A stretch of 64,000 nucleotides of DNA from a virus. The notes under the pieces were generated by a model that was not told the DNA's origin, searched no databases, and saw only the letters and a list, made by a program, of their open reading frames with translations. Positions 1-8,376 of the stretch are shown piece by piece (the stretch's first letter is position 1; each line of letters begins with the position of its first letter). Location: positions 62,001 to 126,000 of IMG/VR virus record IMGVR_UViG_3300017917_001940. The stretch is one strand, 5' to 3'. The translations under genes and the position numbers were made by a program.

Positions 1-25
1 AACTACACTTTTATTTAGTTAAAAA

Positions 26-307
26 ATGATTGAAAATATTTTTGGGTGGATTGCACGAGATTATCGTGAACATCCTGTTCGTTGTGTAGCAGAAATATTA
101 GGTTGGGCAATGAGTGTGGGTGCCAACATTATGTTTATGTTGACTGTGCCAGCTGTGCCCTTCGTTTGGTTTTTAACATTAACTGTATCAAGCAGTGCCA
201 TCTTTGCCTGGGCACTGTGGACTAGAAATAGTCTAGGTGGTTTGGCCAACTATGCCTTCCTGGTTACAGTAGACACAGTGGCCTTGATCAAACTATTGTT
301 ATTTTGA
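26..307 (+). CDS. small three-helix membrane protein, unknown function
   Basis: A 93-aa protein with three hydrophobic stretches (about residues 22-40, 44-63 and 73-92) separated by short polar loops, so most likely an inner-membrane protein. I do not recognise a family with confidence. It ends nine bases inside the 3' end of the convergent H1-like gene. It starts 25 bp from the window edge, so its promoter and neighbours to the left are not visible. Confidence 0.6.
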   Translation: MIENIFGWIARDYREHPVRCVAEILGWAMSVGANIMFMLTVPAVPFVWFLTLTVSSSAIFAWALWTRNSLGGLANYAFLVTVDTVALIKLLLF

Positions 308-580
308 TTTTTTTGGTGCTGACTTCTTAGCAGGTGCCTTTTTAGCAGTGGCTTTGGCTGGTGCTTTTTTACCCTTGTTAGACTTGGCTTTGACTGCTGG
401 TTTCATTTCTTTAACAGGAAATGATTTTTCAGCTTCTACTTGAGCACGCATTTCTTCGTGGAACTCTAACCCTTTTTTAGGTTGTTCTAATGCTGTAACA
501 TAATCTGTGTTAAAAGCAGGTTTGCCCACTGGTGCTTGAGCTTCGGTTTTACCAAAAAGTTTCTTAATAAAGTTTAACAT
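299..580 (-). CDS. lysine/alanine-rich H1-like protein
   Basis: A 93-aa protein with an ordinary N-terminal half (about 1-60) and a C-terminal tail made almost only of Lys, Ala, Pro and Ser in KKAPAK-type repeats, like the tails of bacterial histone H1-like proteins. Such tails bind nucleic acid non-specifically, so a role in DNA condensation or virion DNA is plausible but inferred. GGAGAT lies just upstream of the ATG, and a TAAATA late-type motif (598-603, read leftward) sits about 20 bp upstream. A second small basic protein of this kind is at 31594. Confidence 0.65.
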   Translation of the reverse strand: MLNFIKKLFGKTEAQAPVGKPAFNTDYVTALEQPKKGLEFHEEMRAQVEAEKSFPVKEMKPAVKAKSNKGKKAPAKATAKKAPAKKSAPKKSK

Positions 581-597
581 ATAAATCTCCTCGCATT

Positions 598-605
598 TAT
601 TTAAC
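598..605 (-). promoter_or_regulatory. late-type promoter motif GTTAAATA
   Basis: Read leftward this is GTTAAATA, close to the T4 late consensus TATAAATA. It lies about 20 bp upstream of the H1-like gene start. Motif match only; the sequence is AT-rich. Confidence 0.35.
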
Positions 606-633
606 CCAATATAATAGATACTGGCAAAAATAC

Positions 634-662
634 TTGACTTTTGTGCGGTTGCAACATAAACT
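634..662 (+). promoter_or_regulatory. sigma70-type promoter TTGACT-N17-TAAACT
   Basis: TTGACT (634-639), a 17-bp spacer and TAAACT (657-662). It could drive the GNAT and desaturase genes through a leader of about 130 bases that holds no convincing gene. Confidence 0.45.
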
Positions 663-798
663 GTATAAGTATATTAGTAGAAACCATGAGAGGCTTGTAT
701 GTTTAAAACAATTTGTAAGGCAATCAAGATAACTATAACTAGTATTTGCGATAGAATCGAATATCATAAGAAGTCCAAACAATCAGACTGGGAATAAT

Positions 799-1341
799 AT
801 GTTATCCACAATGTTTTTACCACGCAGCGAGTATGACTTGTATAAGTTATGGCTCAAGCAACAAGATCCGGAAACACTTCGTATGTATTTTGGAGTGAGT
901 GTAACCAGTGGATATATTGATCAGGTAATGGCACGCATTGATGCTGATAGATCAAAACACCACTTTTTAGTGGCATTTGACCACGACCAATGGATCGGCA
1001 TAGTACACATAGCCGACATACCCAATGGTGGCGCCGAGTTTGGATTTATAGTAGATACTGATCATAGACAACAAGGTGTTGCTGATAGACTAATGGACGA
1101 AGCAACCACCTGGTGTAGAAATCGAGGTTATACCAAGTTATTTCTACACTGCTTGAGTCGTAACGAACCTATTAAAAAGTTGTGTTTGAGACACGGTCTT
1201 GAAATACACAATGTAGATGGAGATGCAGAAGTTGCAGTTGAACTTCCTCCTCCTAGCTTTTTTACCTTGGGTAAAGAAGTATCAGCATGCCAGCGTAACT
1301 TGTTTACCATGATGTTAAACAAGACTCTGCATATAACCTAA
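799..1341 (+). CDS. GNAT-family N-acetyltransferase
   Basis: A 180-aa protein with the GNAT fold signature: the acetyl-CoA pyrophosphate-binding motif A lies at about residues 85-100 (VDTDHRQQGVADRLMDEA, the Q/R-x-x-G-x-A/G loop followed by a helix), and a motif-B-like segment (LFLHCLSRNEPIKKL) follows. These enzymes move acetyl from acetyl-CoA to an amine; the substrate cannot be predicted. Only 8 bp separate it from the desaturase, so the two are probably co-transcribed. The start is not certain: a second in-frame ATG is 12 bases downstream and the ribosome site is weak. Confidence 0.8.
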   Translation: MLSTMFLPRSEYDLYKLWLKQQDPETLRMYFGVSVTSGYIDQVMARIDADRSKHHFLVAFDHDQWIGIVHIADIPNGGAEFGFIVDTDHRQQGVADRLMDEATTWCRNRGYTKLFLHCLSRNEPIKKLCLRHGLEIHNVDGDAEVAVELPPPSFFTLGKEVSACQRNLFTMMLNKTLHIT

Positions 1342-1349
1342 GGAAAAAT

Positions 1350-2054
1350 ATGTCAACAATCATAGCCGCACTGGTGATGGTACAAATCACCATAGCCTGT
1401 GTTACACTCTACTTACATAGAAGTCAGGCACATAGAGCAGTTGAGTTTCATCCTGTAGTCGCCCATTTCATGCGTTTTTGGTTGTGGTTAACCACAGGCA
1501 TGGTCACCCGGGAATGGGTAGCCATACACAGGAAACATCATCAAAAATCGGATACACCCGAAGATCCACATAGTCCAGCAGTGTATGGTATTTGGAGAGT
1601 ATTATTTGGAGGAGCACTATTATATGTTAAAGCTAAACAAGACAAAGGTATGGTTGATAAACTTGGGATTGGCTGTCCTAATGATTGGGTTGAGCGCAAT
1701 GTTTATAGTCGCTACCCTAGCACAGGAATCGCCCTCTTACTCATTATTGATACGCTAGTATTTGGCTGGACAGGCTTGCTAGTGTGGGGAATTCAAGTGC
1801 TTTGGATTCCATTTTGGGCCGCTGGTGTTATCAACGGGCTAGCACATTGGGTTGGTTATCGTAATGTAGATACTAAAGATACATCAAGAAACCTTTGGCC
1901 GTTGGCTGTATGGATCGGCGGCGAAGAATTACATAACGGGCATCACGCTAACGGCACCAGTCCAAAATTCAGCCAAAAGTGGTGGGAGTTTGATATCGGT
2001 TGGATGTATATACAAATTTTGCGAGCATTAGGTTTGGCAAAATTGAGAGTGTAA
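1350..2054 (+). CDS. fatty-acid desaturase (delta-9 type)
   Basis: A 234-aa integral membrane protein with the three histidine boxes of the membrane desaturases that bind the di-iron centre: HRSQAH (23-28), HRKHH (60-64) and HNGHH (195-199). This order and spacing match acyl-CoA/acyl-lipid delta-9 desaturases, which put a double bond into saturated acyl chains using O2 and electrons from a carrier. It is shorter than cellular relatives, mainly at the N-terminus (box 1 follows a single helix). No electron-donor gene is visible nearby, so host ferredoxin or cytochrome would be needed. Phage desaturases are known from cyanophages; the role is probably membrane fluidity during infection (inference). 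Confidence 0.88.
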   Translation: MSTIIAALVMVQITIACVTLYLHRSQAHRAVEFHPVVAHFMRFWLWLTTGMVTREWVAIHRKHHQKSDTPEDPHSPAVYGIWRVLFGGALLYVKAKQDKGMVDKLGIGCPNDWVERNVYSRYPSTGIALLLIIDTLVFGWTGLLVWGIQVLWIPFWAAGVINGLAHWVGYRNVDTKDTSRNLWPLAVWIGGEELHNGHHANGTSPKFSQKWWEFDIGWMYIQILRALGLAKLRV

Positions 2055-2070
2055 AAACCACCAAAAAGTA

Positions 2071-2099
2071 TTGCATTTTTTGCGGCAGTGCAATATAAT
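2071..2099 (+). promoter_or_regulatory. sigma70-type promoter TTGCAT-N17-TATAAT
   Basis: TTGCAT (2071-2076), a 17-bp spacer and consensus TATAAT (2094-2099), about 90 bp ahead of the phasin-like gene. A TAAATA late-type motif (2103-2108) directly follows, so the gene may be expressed both early and late. Confidence 0.6.
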
Positions 2100-2188
2100 A
2101 GCTAAATAAAGTTGTTAAAGAAATGTTGTGCCGAATGGGTCGGGCAACGGCAACTTTACATTCCACTTGCTTAATAAAGGAGATTAAA

Positions 2189-2443
2189 ATGGAATTCAAT
2201 TACAAACAATTAGAACAGATGTTCAACGTAGACGCACTAGTAGACCAAACTGAGAAAGCAGTTGCTCAAGTTTTGACATATTTGCCACACGCAGAAGTTA
2301 AAGAAACTCTTTTGACTTTGAACAAAGCCAATGCTAACTTTGCTCGTGCAAATTTGGTAGCCGCTAAATCATTTGGTGAAGTTGCTAAAGCATTTACCGA
2401 ACAAGCTCAAAAGAATTTGAAATCAGTAGCAAACGTTAAGTAA
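2189..2443 (+). CDS. phasin-like protein
   Basis: An 84-aa, almost all-helical protein (start chosen at the ATG after AAGGAGA; an upstream in-frame ATG at 2123 lacks a ribosome site). The pattern ANANFARANLVAAKSFGEVAKAFTEQ with regularly spaced Ala and aromatic residues resembles the C-terminal part of the phasin family, whose members coat polyhydroxyalkanoate granules. It is shorter than most phasins. It has its own promoter upstream and a hairpin terminator after it. If correct, the host stores PHA and the phage interferes with it; this is inference from a low-complexity helical match. Confidence 0.5.
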   Translation: MEFNYKQLEQMFNVDALVDQTEKAVAQVLTYLPHAEVKETLLTLNKANANFARANLVAAKSFGEVAKAFTEQAQKNLKSVANVK

Positions 2444-2454
2444 TTCCGAAATAC

Positions 2455-2483
2455 TTGACAACTAATCCAGTGTGTGTTACATT
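2455..2483 (+). promoter_or_regulatory. sigma70-type promoter TTGACA-N17-TACATT, -10 inside terminator loop
   Basis: TTGACA (2455-2460), a 17-bp spacer and TACATT (2478-2483). The -10 lies entirely in the loop of the hairpin at 2467-2494 that ends the phasin transcript. It would drive the lipoprotein gene at 2517. Confidence 0.65.
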
Positions 2484-2502
2484 ACATACACTGGATTTTT
2501 TA
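2467..2502 (+). terminator. intrinsic terminator after phasin-like gene
   Basis: A 10-bp stem (CCAGTGTGTG, 2467-2476, with CATACACTGG, 2485-2494, one G-U pair), an 8-nt loop, and a T run at 2496-2501. It overlaps the promoter of the next gene. Confidence 0.75.
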
Positions 2503-2516
2503 TTGAAGGAAATATC

Positions 2517-3206
2517 ATGAAACGTAGTTTATTAGCCATAGCTGTTTTAGCCACTTTAGGTTTAGGTGCTTGTTCATCTACTAAGACTGATCTCAGTGGT
2601 ACAGTATCTGCCGGGCCACAACAGGCCATTAGTGAACAACGCTTACAAAGCGACTTCAAACGTCAAGGCGTCAGAGTTATCTACTCACTAACAGGAAACC
2701 TTGAAGCATTAGAAGTTACCGCTTATGCTCCAGTCTGGGGCAATAGTGAAAATGCCGCCCGTGAAGCATTTCGCACTGCCGAATTAGAAGCTAAAAAACA
2801 AGTTAACGATTTTATCAATCGCGAATCAATTGCATCAACTACATCAGTTGTAATGATTAGCAAGAACTTGGAAAAGGCCAACGACAACAAGACAAACAAT
2901 ATCACAACCAATCGAAATCGTGATATTGTAGCCGGTGATACTAGTGATCTTGAAATCAACTCAAACAAAAACGAAACTGGCAATGACAGCAATAAAAACG
3001 AAAACGTAGCCACACGCAACGATGCCGTTCAAATTGCCACAACTCTTAAGAATGAAATTACCATACGCAACCAAGGTGTTTTAGGTGGCTTGTATCTAGT
3101 CGAAGGCGATACCATTAACAGTGGTAAAAACGTTCGAGTGGTATATCGTTGGGACAAAAAGCACGAAGCATCACGCAAAGAATTGCGTAACTCAATGTCT
3201 CAGTAA
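2517..3206 (+). CDS. outer-membrane/periplasmic lipoprotein
   Basis: A 229-aa precursor starting at the ATG after GAAGGA, with a lipoprotein signal peptide: KR, a hydrophobic core, and lipobox LGLGAC with the lipidated Cys at residue 19. The mature part has a segment (about 70-110, NAAREAFRTAELEAKKQVNDF) like the repeated helix of LPP20/FlgT-type exported proteins, then an Asn/Lys-rich low-complexity stretch (about 120-165). It is followed two bases later by a second exported protein with a related segment, so the pair probably works together at the cell envelope. Superinfection exclusion or envelope remodelling are guesses. Confidence 0.75.
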   Translation: MKRSLLAIAVLATLGLGACSSTKTDLSGTVSAGPQQAISEQRLQSDFKRQGVRVIYSLTGNLEALEVTAYAPVWGNSENAAREAFRTAELEAKKQVNDFINRESIASTTSVVMISKNLEKANDNKTNNITTNRNRDIVAGDTSDLEINSNKNETGNDSNKNENVATRNDAVQIATTLKNEITIRNQGVLGGLYLVEGDTINSGKNVRVVYRWDKKHEASRKELRNSMSQ

Positions 3207-3208
3207 TC

Positions 3209-4273
3209 ATGAGGAACTGGTTAGCGGGCCTGGTATGTGTAACCTTGCTAGGCACCGCACAGGCTCAATCCACTGTTCAACTTTTAACTCCTAGCCCACT
3301 AACTATTGTACTCACAGCCGGGCAGTGGCTTTTTCAAAATCAACGCAAGGTTTACTACATCGAAGTAGAAAGTCGTGCGGCTAGCTTTGAACAAGCTCGC
3401 AGTGAAGCATTTCGCCTGGCAGTTGAACAAGCAGTTGGCACACTAGTATCTAGCGAATCAGTGTCGCAGGGTCAACGTCTAACAAGAGATGAGATTATTA
3501 CCTATGCGTCGGGTTACGTTGATCGCTACGAAATTGCCTATAGAGAAGACCAACCTCGTGGCGTACTTCTTAGATTAAATGTTTGGGTAGCTCATAGTAA
3601 ACTGTCCACAAGACTACTCAATCGTAGTGATGCCAGTGGCCAAATTGACGGAGCTCAAGCGGCCGCACAAGCCGAAACCATTATAACCGAACGCTATTCC
3701 GGTGATCGTTTGTTACGATCAGTACTAGCTGATTATCCTCGTCGAGCTTATAAGTTTGATGTTAAACCCACAGAAGTTTATTTAGATCGCAACCGTGCTC
3801 TTAAAATGCGAATACCATTCCATTTACGCTTGGCACCGGAATATTTAGAATCGCTCTGGACAGCACTAGAAGCCACAGCACAAAGCCAAGGTCCTACGCC
3901 TAATGTAAGCATGGTTAAAGTTACCACTGGAAAGTTGTTTAATGTAGGCGGAGGAACAGTAGGATTCAATGATCCTGGCAAAACTCAATTAATTGCCTAT
4001 ACTGCAACCAGCACTCAACCGGCGGTATTGCTAACTATTAGTTCTTCAGATTCGCCTACAATTCAAACTTGCTATCGTTGGAGCGAATTAGATCAAATTG
4101 TTAACAGCCACTACCCACAGTGGTTTTTTATATCTGCAGGTCCAACTTATGCTAATATTGATGGCCGTTTGGTGCTAAATGCCTATATTGAACGATATGT
4201 ACATAGCTCACAATTAGAGCATATTACCAGTATTGATTTAGCTGTAATTCCGGGTAAGGAATGCCCAAATTAA
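3209..4273 (+). CDS. exported protein with FlgT/LPP20-like N-terminal domain
   Basis: A 354-aa protein with a Sec signal peptide (about 1-19, cut after AQA). Residues about 48-110 (YIEVESRAASFEQARSEAFR and onward) resemble the N-terminal domain of flagellar assembly protein T and the LPP20 group: a beta strand, then a helix with AR-x-EA spacing, then strands. The rest is not recognised. It starts two bases after the lipoprotein stop, so translation is likely coupled. Phage proteins of this type could act in the periplasm of the infected cell; function unknown. Confidence 0.6.
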   Translation: MRNWLAGLVCVTLLGTAQAQSTVQLLTPSPLTIVLTAGQWLFQNQRKVYYIEVESRAASFEQARSEAFRLAVEQAVGTLVSSESVSQGQRLTRDEIITYASGYVDRYEIAYREDQPRGVLLRLNVWVAHSKLSTRLLNRSDASGQIDGAQAAAQAETIITERYSGDRLLRSVLADYPRRAYKFDVKPTEVYLDRNRALKMRIPFHLRLAPEYLESLWTALEATAQSQGPTPNVSMVKVTTGKLFNVGGGTVGFNDPGKTQLIAYTATSTQPAVLLTISSSDSPTIQTCYRWSELDQIVNSHYPQWFFISAGPTYANIDGRLVLNAYIERYVHSSQLEHITSIDLAVIPGKECPN

Positions 4274-4308
4274 AATTGCCATAAGTATTAGAGTATGTCC
4301 GAAAAATG

Positions 4309-4317
4309 TGTTATAAT
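4309..4317 (+). promoter_or_regulatory. extended -10 promoter (TGTTATAAT)
   Basis: TG-N-TATAAT with TATAAT at 4312-4317 and no recognisable -35, 31 bp upstream of the divergent ClpP-like gene. Extended -10 promoters do not need a good -35. Confidence 0.5.
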
Positions 4318-4347
4318 TATAATATACGCAGTTTAAGGACTATTTAA

Positions 4348-4938
4348 ATGCCAGAAAAAATGCCTGCACTAGAAGAATTAGAAACAGAAAAATCCCACAG
4401 CCAGCTACTACAAGATGCTGGCATGTATGTGTTTATGGGTGACGTAGACACAGAATCTCTCAAGCCTGTTATTGAGTGGATTCTTGCTGAAAATCACGTG
4501 ACCAAGAAACGCAAGAAAGAACTGCTATTAATGATATGTAGTTCTGGCGGAGATATGGAGCCAACGTTTGCATTGATTGACGTGATGAAGGCCAGTTCAA
4601 TACCTATTAAAACTGTAGGACTCGGGCAGATTGCCAGCTGTGGATTGTTGATTTTTATGGCTGGCACTCGAGGACAACGAATTCTTACACCTAACACAAG
4701 TATTTTAAGTCATCAATACTCATGGGGTAGTGATGGCAAACATCACGAACTATTTTCAGTTGCTAAAGAATTTAATCTTACACATGCTCGTATGATTGCT
4801 CATTATAAGGAATGTACGGGCTTAAACGACGAAGAAATTAAAGTAACTCTACTGCCACCAAGTGATGTGTGGCTAACCGCAGACGAGGCATTGGCTCTTG
4901 GCATCTGCGATTATATTTCTGACTTAAAACGCGATTAA
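4348..4938 (+). CDS. ClpP-family serine protease, divergent
   Basis: A 196-aa protein with the ClpP fold and an apparently complete triad: nucleophile Ser97 in GQIASCG, His122 in SHQYSWG, and Asp173 in SDVWLTADEA. The oxyanion-type SSGGDM segment is at about 65-70. It differs a lot from the canonical ClpP at 8364 (SHQ for IHQ, no PSGG after the His), which suggests a second subunit type as in organisms with ClpP1/ClpP2 or ClpP/ClpR. It could form mixed rings and be fed by the ClpA at 59337 (inference). It overlaps the convergent 521-aa gene by four bases. Confidence 0.88.
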   Translation: MPEKMPALEELETEKSHSQLLQDAGMYVFMGDVDTESLKPVIEWILAENHVTKKRKKELLLMICSSGGDMEPTFALIDVMKASSIPIKTVGLGQIASCGLLIFMAGTRGQRILTPNTSILSHQYSWGSDGKHHELFSVAKEFNLTHARMIAHYKECTGLNDEEIKVTLLPPSDVWLTADEALALGICDYISDLKRD

Positions 4939-6500
4939 CGTTGACGTTTACGGCCTAGTGTACTAGGCGATCCTAGTTTTTCTTTTTCCACACCGCCAGC
5001 ATGAGCAGTGACACTGCTACGTGGTGGAATATAGTCGACTAACTCGCCTGCTTGGCTGTCGCCAGGGGCATCTGTAGTAGCAGTCTCTTCTTTGTTTGCC
5101 ACTGCTTTAGGTTCTTTGTTGATGTTAAACACTAACTTACCACCAGAACTGGCTGTGGAACTATAACTCTTTTGTGCTTCTAGTGTCACGTCAGTAAACA
5201 GTTTACTTGGCCACACTGTGGTAAAGCCTTGAATGATAAATTCACCTTTGCCTTTTTTAGCATCAGTGTACATTTGAACAAATGCTGAATTGTTAAGGAT
5301 ATCTGCGGCAGCTTCTGAGAAGTTGGTTTTAGTATTAATCTCATTACATACTTTGTAAGCAATACTTGACACTAAATGATTTAACGGAACAACCTTACTC
5401 GGATCTTCTGCTGTGCGGTCTTTATAAATTTTCTTAAGATTAGCAGACAAATCAGTCTTGTTGATATCAAAATCTTTAACACCATCATATTTTTTCAAAC
5501 TCATCACTTGAGCTATTTCGTCTTGTTTAATCATACCGAGTTGAACAGCAAGATCTAACGGACCACTATCATGACTACCTTTATCAATTACTTCTAAAAT
5601 ATCAATAACATCTTTATACTGTTTACGGAATTGTGTCATTCCTGCTGCCTCAAGTTCACGAACACTGTTTAATAAGTTCACACTAGATGCCATGGCACCT
5701 TTTGCGCCTTTAGAACTTAGTTTAATCTGTTTCCCAGCCGAATTAATCAATAATGAATCAAATAATTCTCCACTGGTCTTGGTATTAAAACTAACTACGC
5801 AATCTGAATATCCACCTTTGCCCATAAACACTTCTGCGGCACGTGCAGCGTTACCTTTAACTGGTGCACCATTGATAAGAACAATAGGCTGTAACATTTC
5901 GCAAAAGTAATCGCGGAATCCGGCAAAGTCCATGTTACCTGACGGTACCGATACTGGAAAACTTTCAGCTGAGGTAATAATCACAGCCGCTTGATACTCA
6001 GCTGATTCATTACCAAATTTAGCGGCAATTTGTGCTAGTATGCTTTCTGGGGTTTGGCTTTTAAATTCAGTTAATACATCTGTTGGTTTATACCCAACTT
6101 TTTCTTTTGACCCACGAGCGTCAGTTTGGCTAAACTCTCCTGGGATATCCACGGTTTGGAAAAATGTATTTTTTTCTCTAACTGGTTTGATCTCTTTAGC
6201 AAATTTAGCTAGATATCTTGTGCCCACCGCAGTGTCAAATGCCGCAATACCAAACGCACGATTTGCTCCGGGTTGATTAACCATTTCAATTGGATGTTTT
6301 ACTTGCTTTTGTACAGCATCAAACGCAGTCATCATCTCTTCTCTACTGGTAAAACTACCAACTTCTGGATAAAAGGTTAAACTTTGGAATGTAATTTGGT
6401 TATCACTGCCTTCGCCACGCGAATAAACTTCGCCAGGTTTACGGGCACTTAGTCCACGAGCTTCATCTAGGGTGTTTATTAGGTTAATCAAGTCTCTCAT
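4935..6500 (-). CDS. unknown 521-aa protein on the opposite strand
   Basis: A long, intact leftward gene between rightward genes. No signal peptide or membrane segment is seen. The N-terminus (MRDLINLINTLDEARGLSAR) resembles the helical leader of many phage virion-associated proteins. Around residues 255-280 a strand-rich patch ends in GKQIKLSSKGAKGA; the Asp...Gln-x-Lys spacing could suggest a PD-(D/E)XK nuclease core, but I cannot support that. The C-terminus (about 465-521) is low-complexity and probably disordered. It is convergent with the ClpP gene and divergent from the glycosyltransferase at 6542. Function unknown. Confidence 0.7.
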   Translation of the reverse strand: MRDLINLINTLDEARGLSARKPGEVYSRGEGSDNQITFQSLTFYPEVGSFTSREEMMTAFDAVQKQVKHPIEMVNQPGANRAFGIAAFDTAVGTRYLAKFAKEIKPVREKNTFFQTVDIPGEFSQTDARGSKEKVGYKPTDVLTEFKSQTPESILAQIAAKFGNESAEYQAAVIITSAESFPVSVPSGNMDFAGFRDYFCEMLQPIVLINGAPVKGNAARAAEVFMGKGGYSDCVVSFNTKTSGELFDSLLINSAGKQIKLSSKGAKGAMASSVNLLNSVRELEAAGMTQFRKQYKDVIDILEVIDKGSHDSGPLDLAVQLGMIKQDEIAQVMSLKKYDGVKDFDINKTDLSANLKKIYKDRTAEDPSKVVPLNHLVSSIAYKVCNEINTKTNFSEAAADILNNSAFVQMYTDAKKGKGEFIIQGFTTVWPSKLFTDVTLEAQKSYSSTASSGGKLVFNINKEPKAVANKEETATTDAPGDSQAGELVDYIPPRSSVTAHAGGVEKEKLGSPSTLGRKRQR

Positions 6501-6541
6501 AATATGTACTTATACTAGTTCTAATACAATAAGTAAAAGGT

Positions 6542-7414
6542 ATGAACAAAATACAACTACAAATTTGTAGTGACCAATGGCAAAATCGAGAACAGATATT
6601 AGAACTACTGCCCAAAATAACAGCAAGTTGGGTGGTGTTTGATACTGGCGCAGAAGGTATCAGTTTAAAGCACAGTGGCATTTTAGACGTGATCAATCAA
6701 TGGGTGTCGAGCACTGGTCGAGATCCAGCAACAGTATTCATAAACAATCCAAACACCTACGAGCAAACCCCATACAAAAATTTGTACAATCCAAATTATG
6801 GTAATCATTTCTTTTCAATGAGTCGTAGTTATCAAATGCCAGTGCCGGAAATTAATACACAATCTAAATTGTTTGGTTTGTTTATCGGAAGGCATACAGC
6901 AGAACGAGAACAGATACTTTTAGATGTTGTAAACACATGCCAGGATCATTTTGTGTTAAGTGTAATGAAAACTCATTATCCTTGTCCTTGGCCTAATGAA
7001 CTCAAACACATTAAATCAATTGATGATACTTACATTAGAGATCAATACACTGGAGAAACAAACACTAACTTAAATTTGCTAAAGTTTTACGATCAGTTTC
7101 AAATTGAGGTGGTAGCAGAAACTATGACCGCAGGAGAAACATTCTTTCCTACTGAAAAAACAATTAGACCCATCAGTGGACTAAGGCCTTGGTTAGTGTA
7201 TGGCCCAAAAAACTTTTTGGCAAATTTAAGATCTATGGGTTTTTCCACCTATCAAACTTGTTGGTCTGAAGAATACGATTGTTACGACGGACTAGATCGT
7301 TGGCGTCGTATGTTAGACATAATTCAACATATTATTAACAATGGATATGACACCGAATTGGCACGTGATATTGCCCAATACAATCTCAACGTGCTTAGAA
7401 AGTGGCATAGATGA
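6542..7414 (+). CDS. fucosyltransferase-like glycosyltransferase, copy 1
   Basis: A 290-aa protein whose C-terminal half carries the signature of the GT10-like phage glycosyltransferases: IEVVAETMTAGETFFPTEKT followed by RPISGLRPWLVYG and an L-x-x-MGFSTY motif. The TEKT...P-I...RP-x-L-V region is where the sugar nucleotide binds in this group. It starts 41 bp from the divergent 521-aa gene and overlaps copy 2 by four bases (ATGA), so the two are co-translated. Likely role: decorating a virion component or host glycan. Confidence 0.72.
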   Translation: MNKIQLQICSDQWQNREQILELLPKITASWVVFDTGAEGISLKHSGILDVINQWVSSTGRDPATVFINNPNTYEQTPYKNLYNPNYGNHFFSMSRSYQMPVPEINTQSKLFGLFIGRHTAEREQILLDVVNTCQDHFVLSVMKTHYPCPWPNELKHIKSIDDTYIRDQYTGETNTNLNLLKFYDQFQIEVVAETMTAGETFFPTEKTIRPISGLRPWLVYGPKNFLANLRSMGFSTYQTCWSEEYDCYDGLDRWRRMLDIIQHIINNGYDTELARDIAQYNLNVLRKWHR

Positions 7415-8376
7415 TTGTAGCAGAATTCAACAATGGTTGGGGAGTACACTGGCCAGTTAAACAACTTGAACATGACATTGTTCAACAACTGCTGGCAACT
7501 AGCACAGATAAAATCGTGATTATCAATAGCACATGGTACACAACTGAATATCATCTGAAAGTTATACAACAATTAAAAACCCTTGACTTCGATCATATTG
7601 TGTTAGTGGCCATGATTGATCCAGCAATACCTAAACTTGAATGGTACGATGAGTTCGCTTGTTCTATAAGCGTTATTGGTTATTATCCTGGAGAATGTAA
7701 TATAGATTTCTGGGCTCTGGTATTAAATAAATTTTATCAAGAACCTGCTGTTGATTTGTTAGATGCTACATTGATAGACACTGCCTATATGTGCCTTAAT
7801 CGCAAACCACACTGGCACCGAAAGAAACTCTATAACGAACTTGACATACATGGTTTGTTAGACAATGGTATAGTTAGTTTAGGAGGTGTTAGAACCTTGC
7901 TAATGGATGTCGGATACCAAGACCTTACACCAAATGCCGGACCTGGTGAATATGGCATTGGCAACGATATTGTAAGTCTTGGGCATTTATCCAATTGGAC
8001 CAGATGTTTTATGAACATAGTAACCGAAACCGCTTGGAGCATTAATCATACAGGATTCGTCAGTGAAAAAATTTACAAGCCTATACTCGGTTGTCGTCCA
8101 TTTTTAGTATACGACACAGATGCTGGCGAACAATGGTTAACTAATCGAGGGTTTAAAACATATACACAGGACTTTCAAGACATAACCAATTTAACATTAA
8201 CCGATCCTAACAATTTGGTACCGTTTTTAAAAATACTTTGTGCTCAACCAAAAGATTATTGGCAATCAAAATTACTTGATCTAAAAGACAAATTATTGTA
8301 TAATAAAAATCACTTTGCTGAGTATGTTCAGCAACAACAATTAACTATTAGACAAGGAATACAATGCCAAATTTAG
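7411..8376 (+). CDS. fucosyltransferase-like glycosyltransferase, copy 2
   Basis: A 321-aa paralogue of the preceding gene. It has the same C-terminal signature: [20 protein letters not shown], then [11 protein letters not shown] and RGFKTY. The N-terminal halves are less alike, consistent with different acceptors. It overlaps copy 1 by four bases and the canonical ClpP gene by 13 bases, so all three are probably one operon. Confidence 0.72.
   Translation: MIVAEFNNGWGVHWPVKQLEHDIVQQLLATSTDKIVIINSTWYTTEYHLKVIQQLKTLDFDHIVLVAMIDPAIPKLEWYDEFACSISVIGYYPGECNIDFWALVLNKFYQEPAVDLLDATLIDTAYMCLNRKPHWHRKKLYNELDIHGLLDNGIVSLGGVRTLLMDVGYQDLTPNAGPGEYGIGNDIVSLGHLSNWTRCFMNIVTETAWSINHTGFVSEKIYKPILGCRPFLVYDTDAGEQWLTNRGFKTYTQDFQDITNLTLTDPNNLVPFLKILCAQPKDYWQSKLLDLKDKLLYNKNHFAEYVQQQQLTIRQGIQCQI

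Noticed and set aside
597-782. 61-codon leftward frame
   Set aside because: No ribosome site, odd hydrophobic/Cys/Tyr-rich composition, and it covers the promoter at 634.
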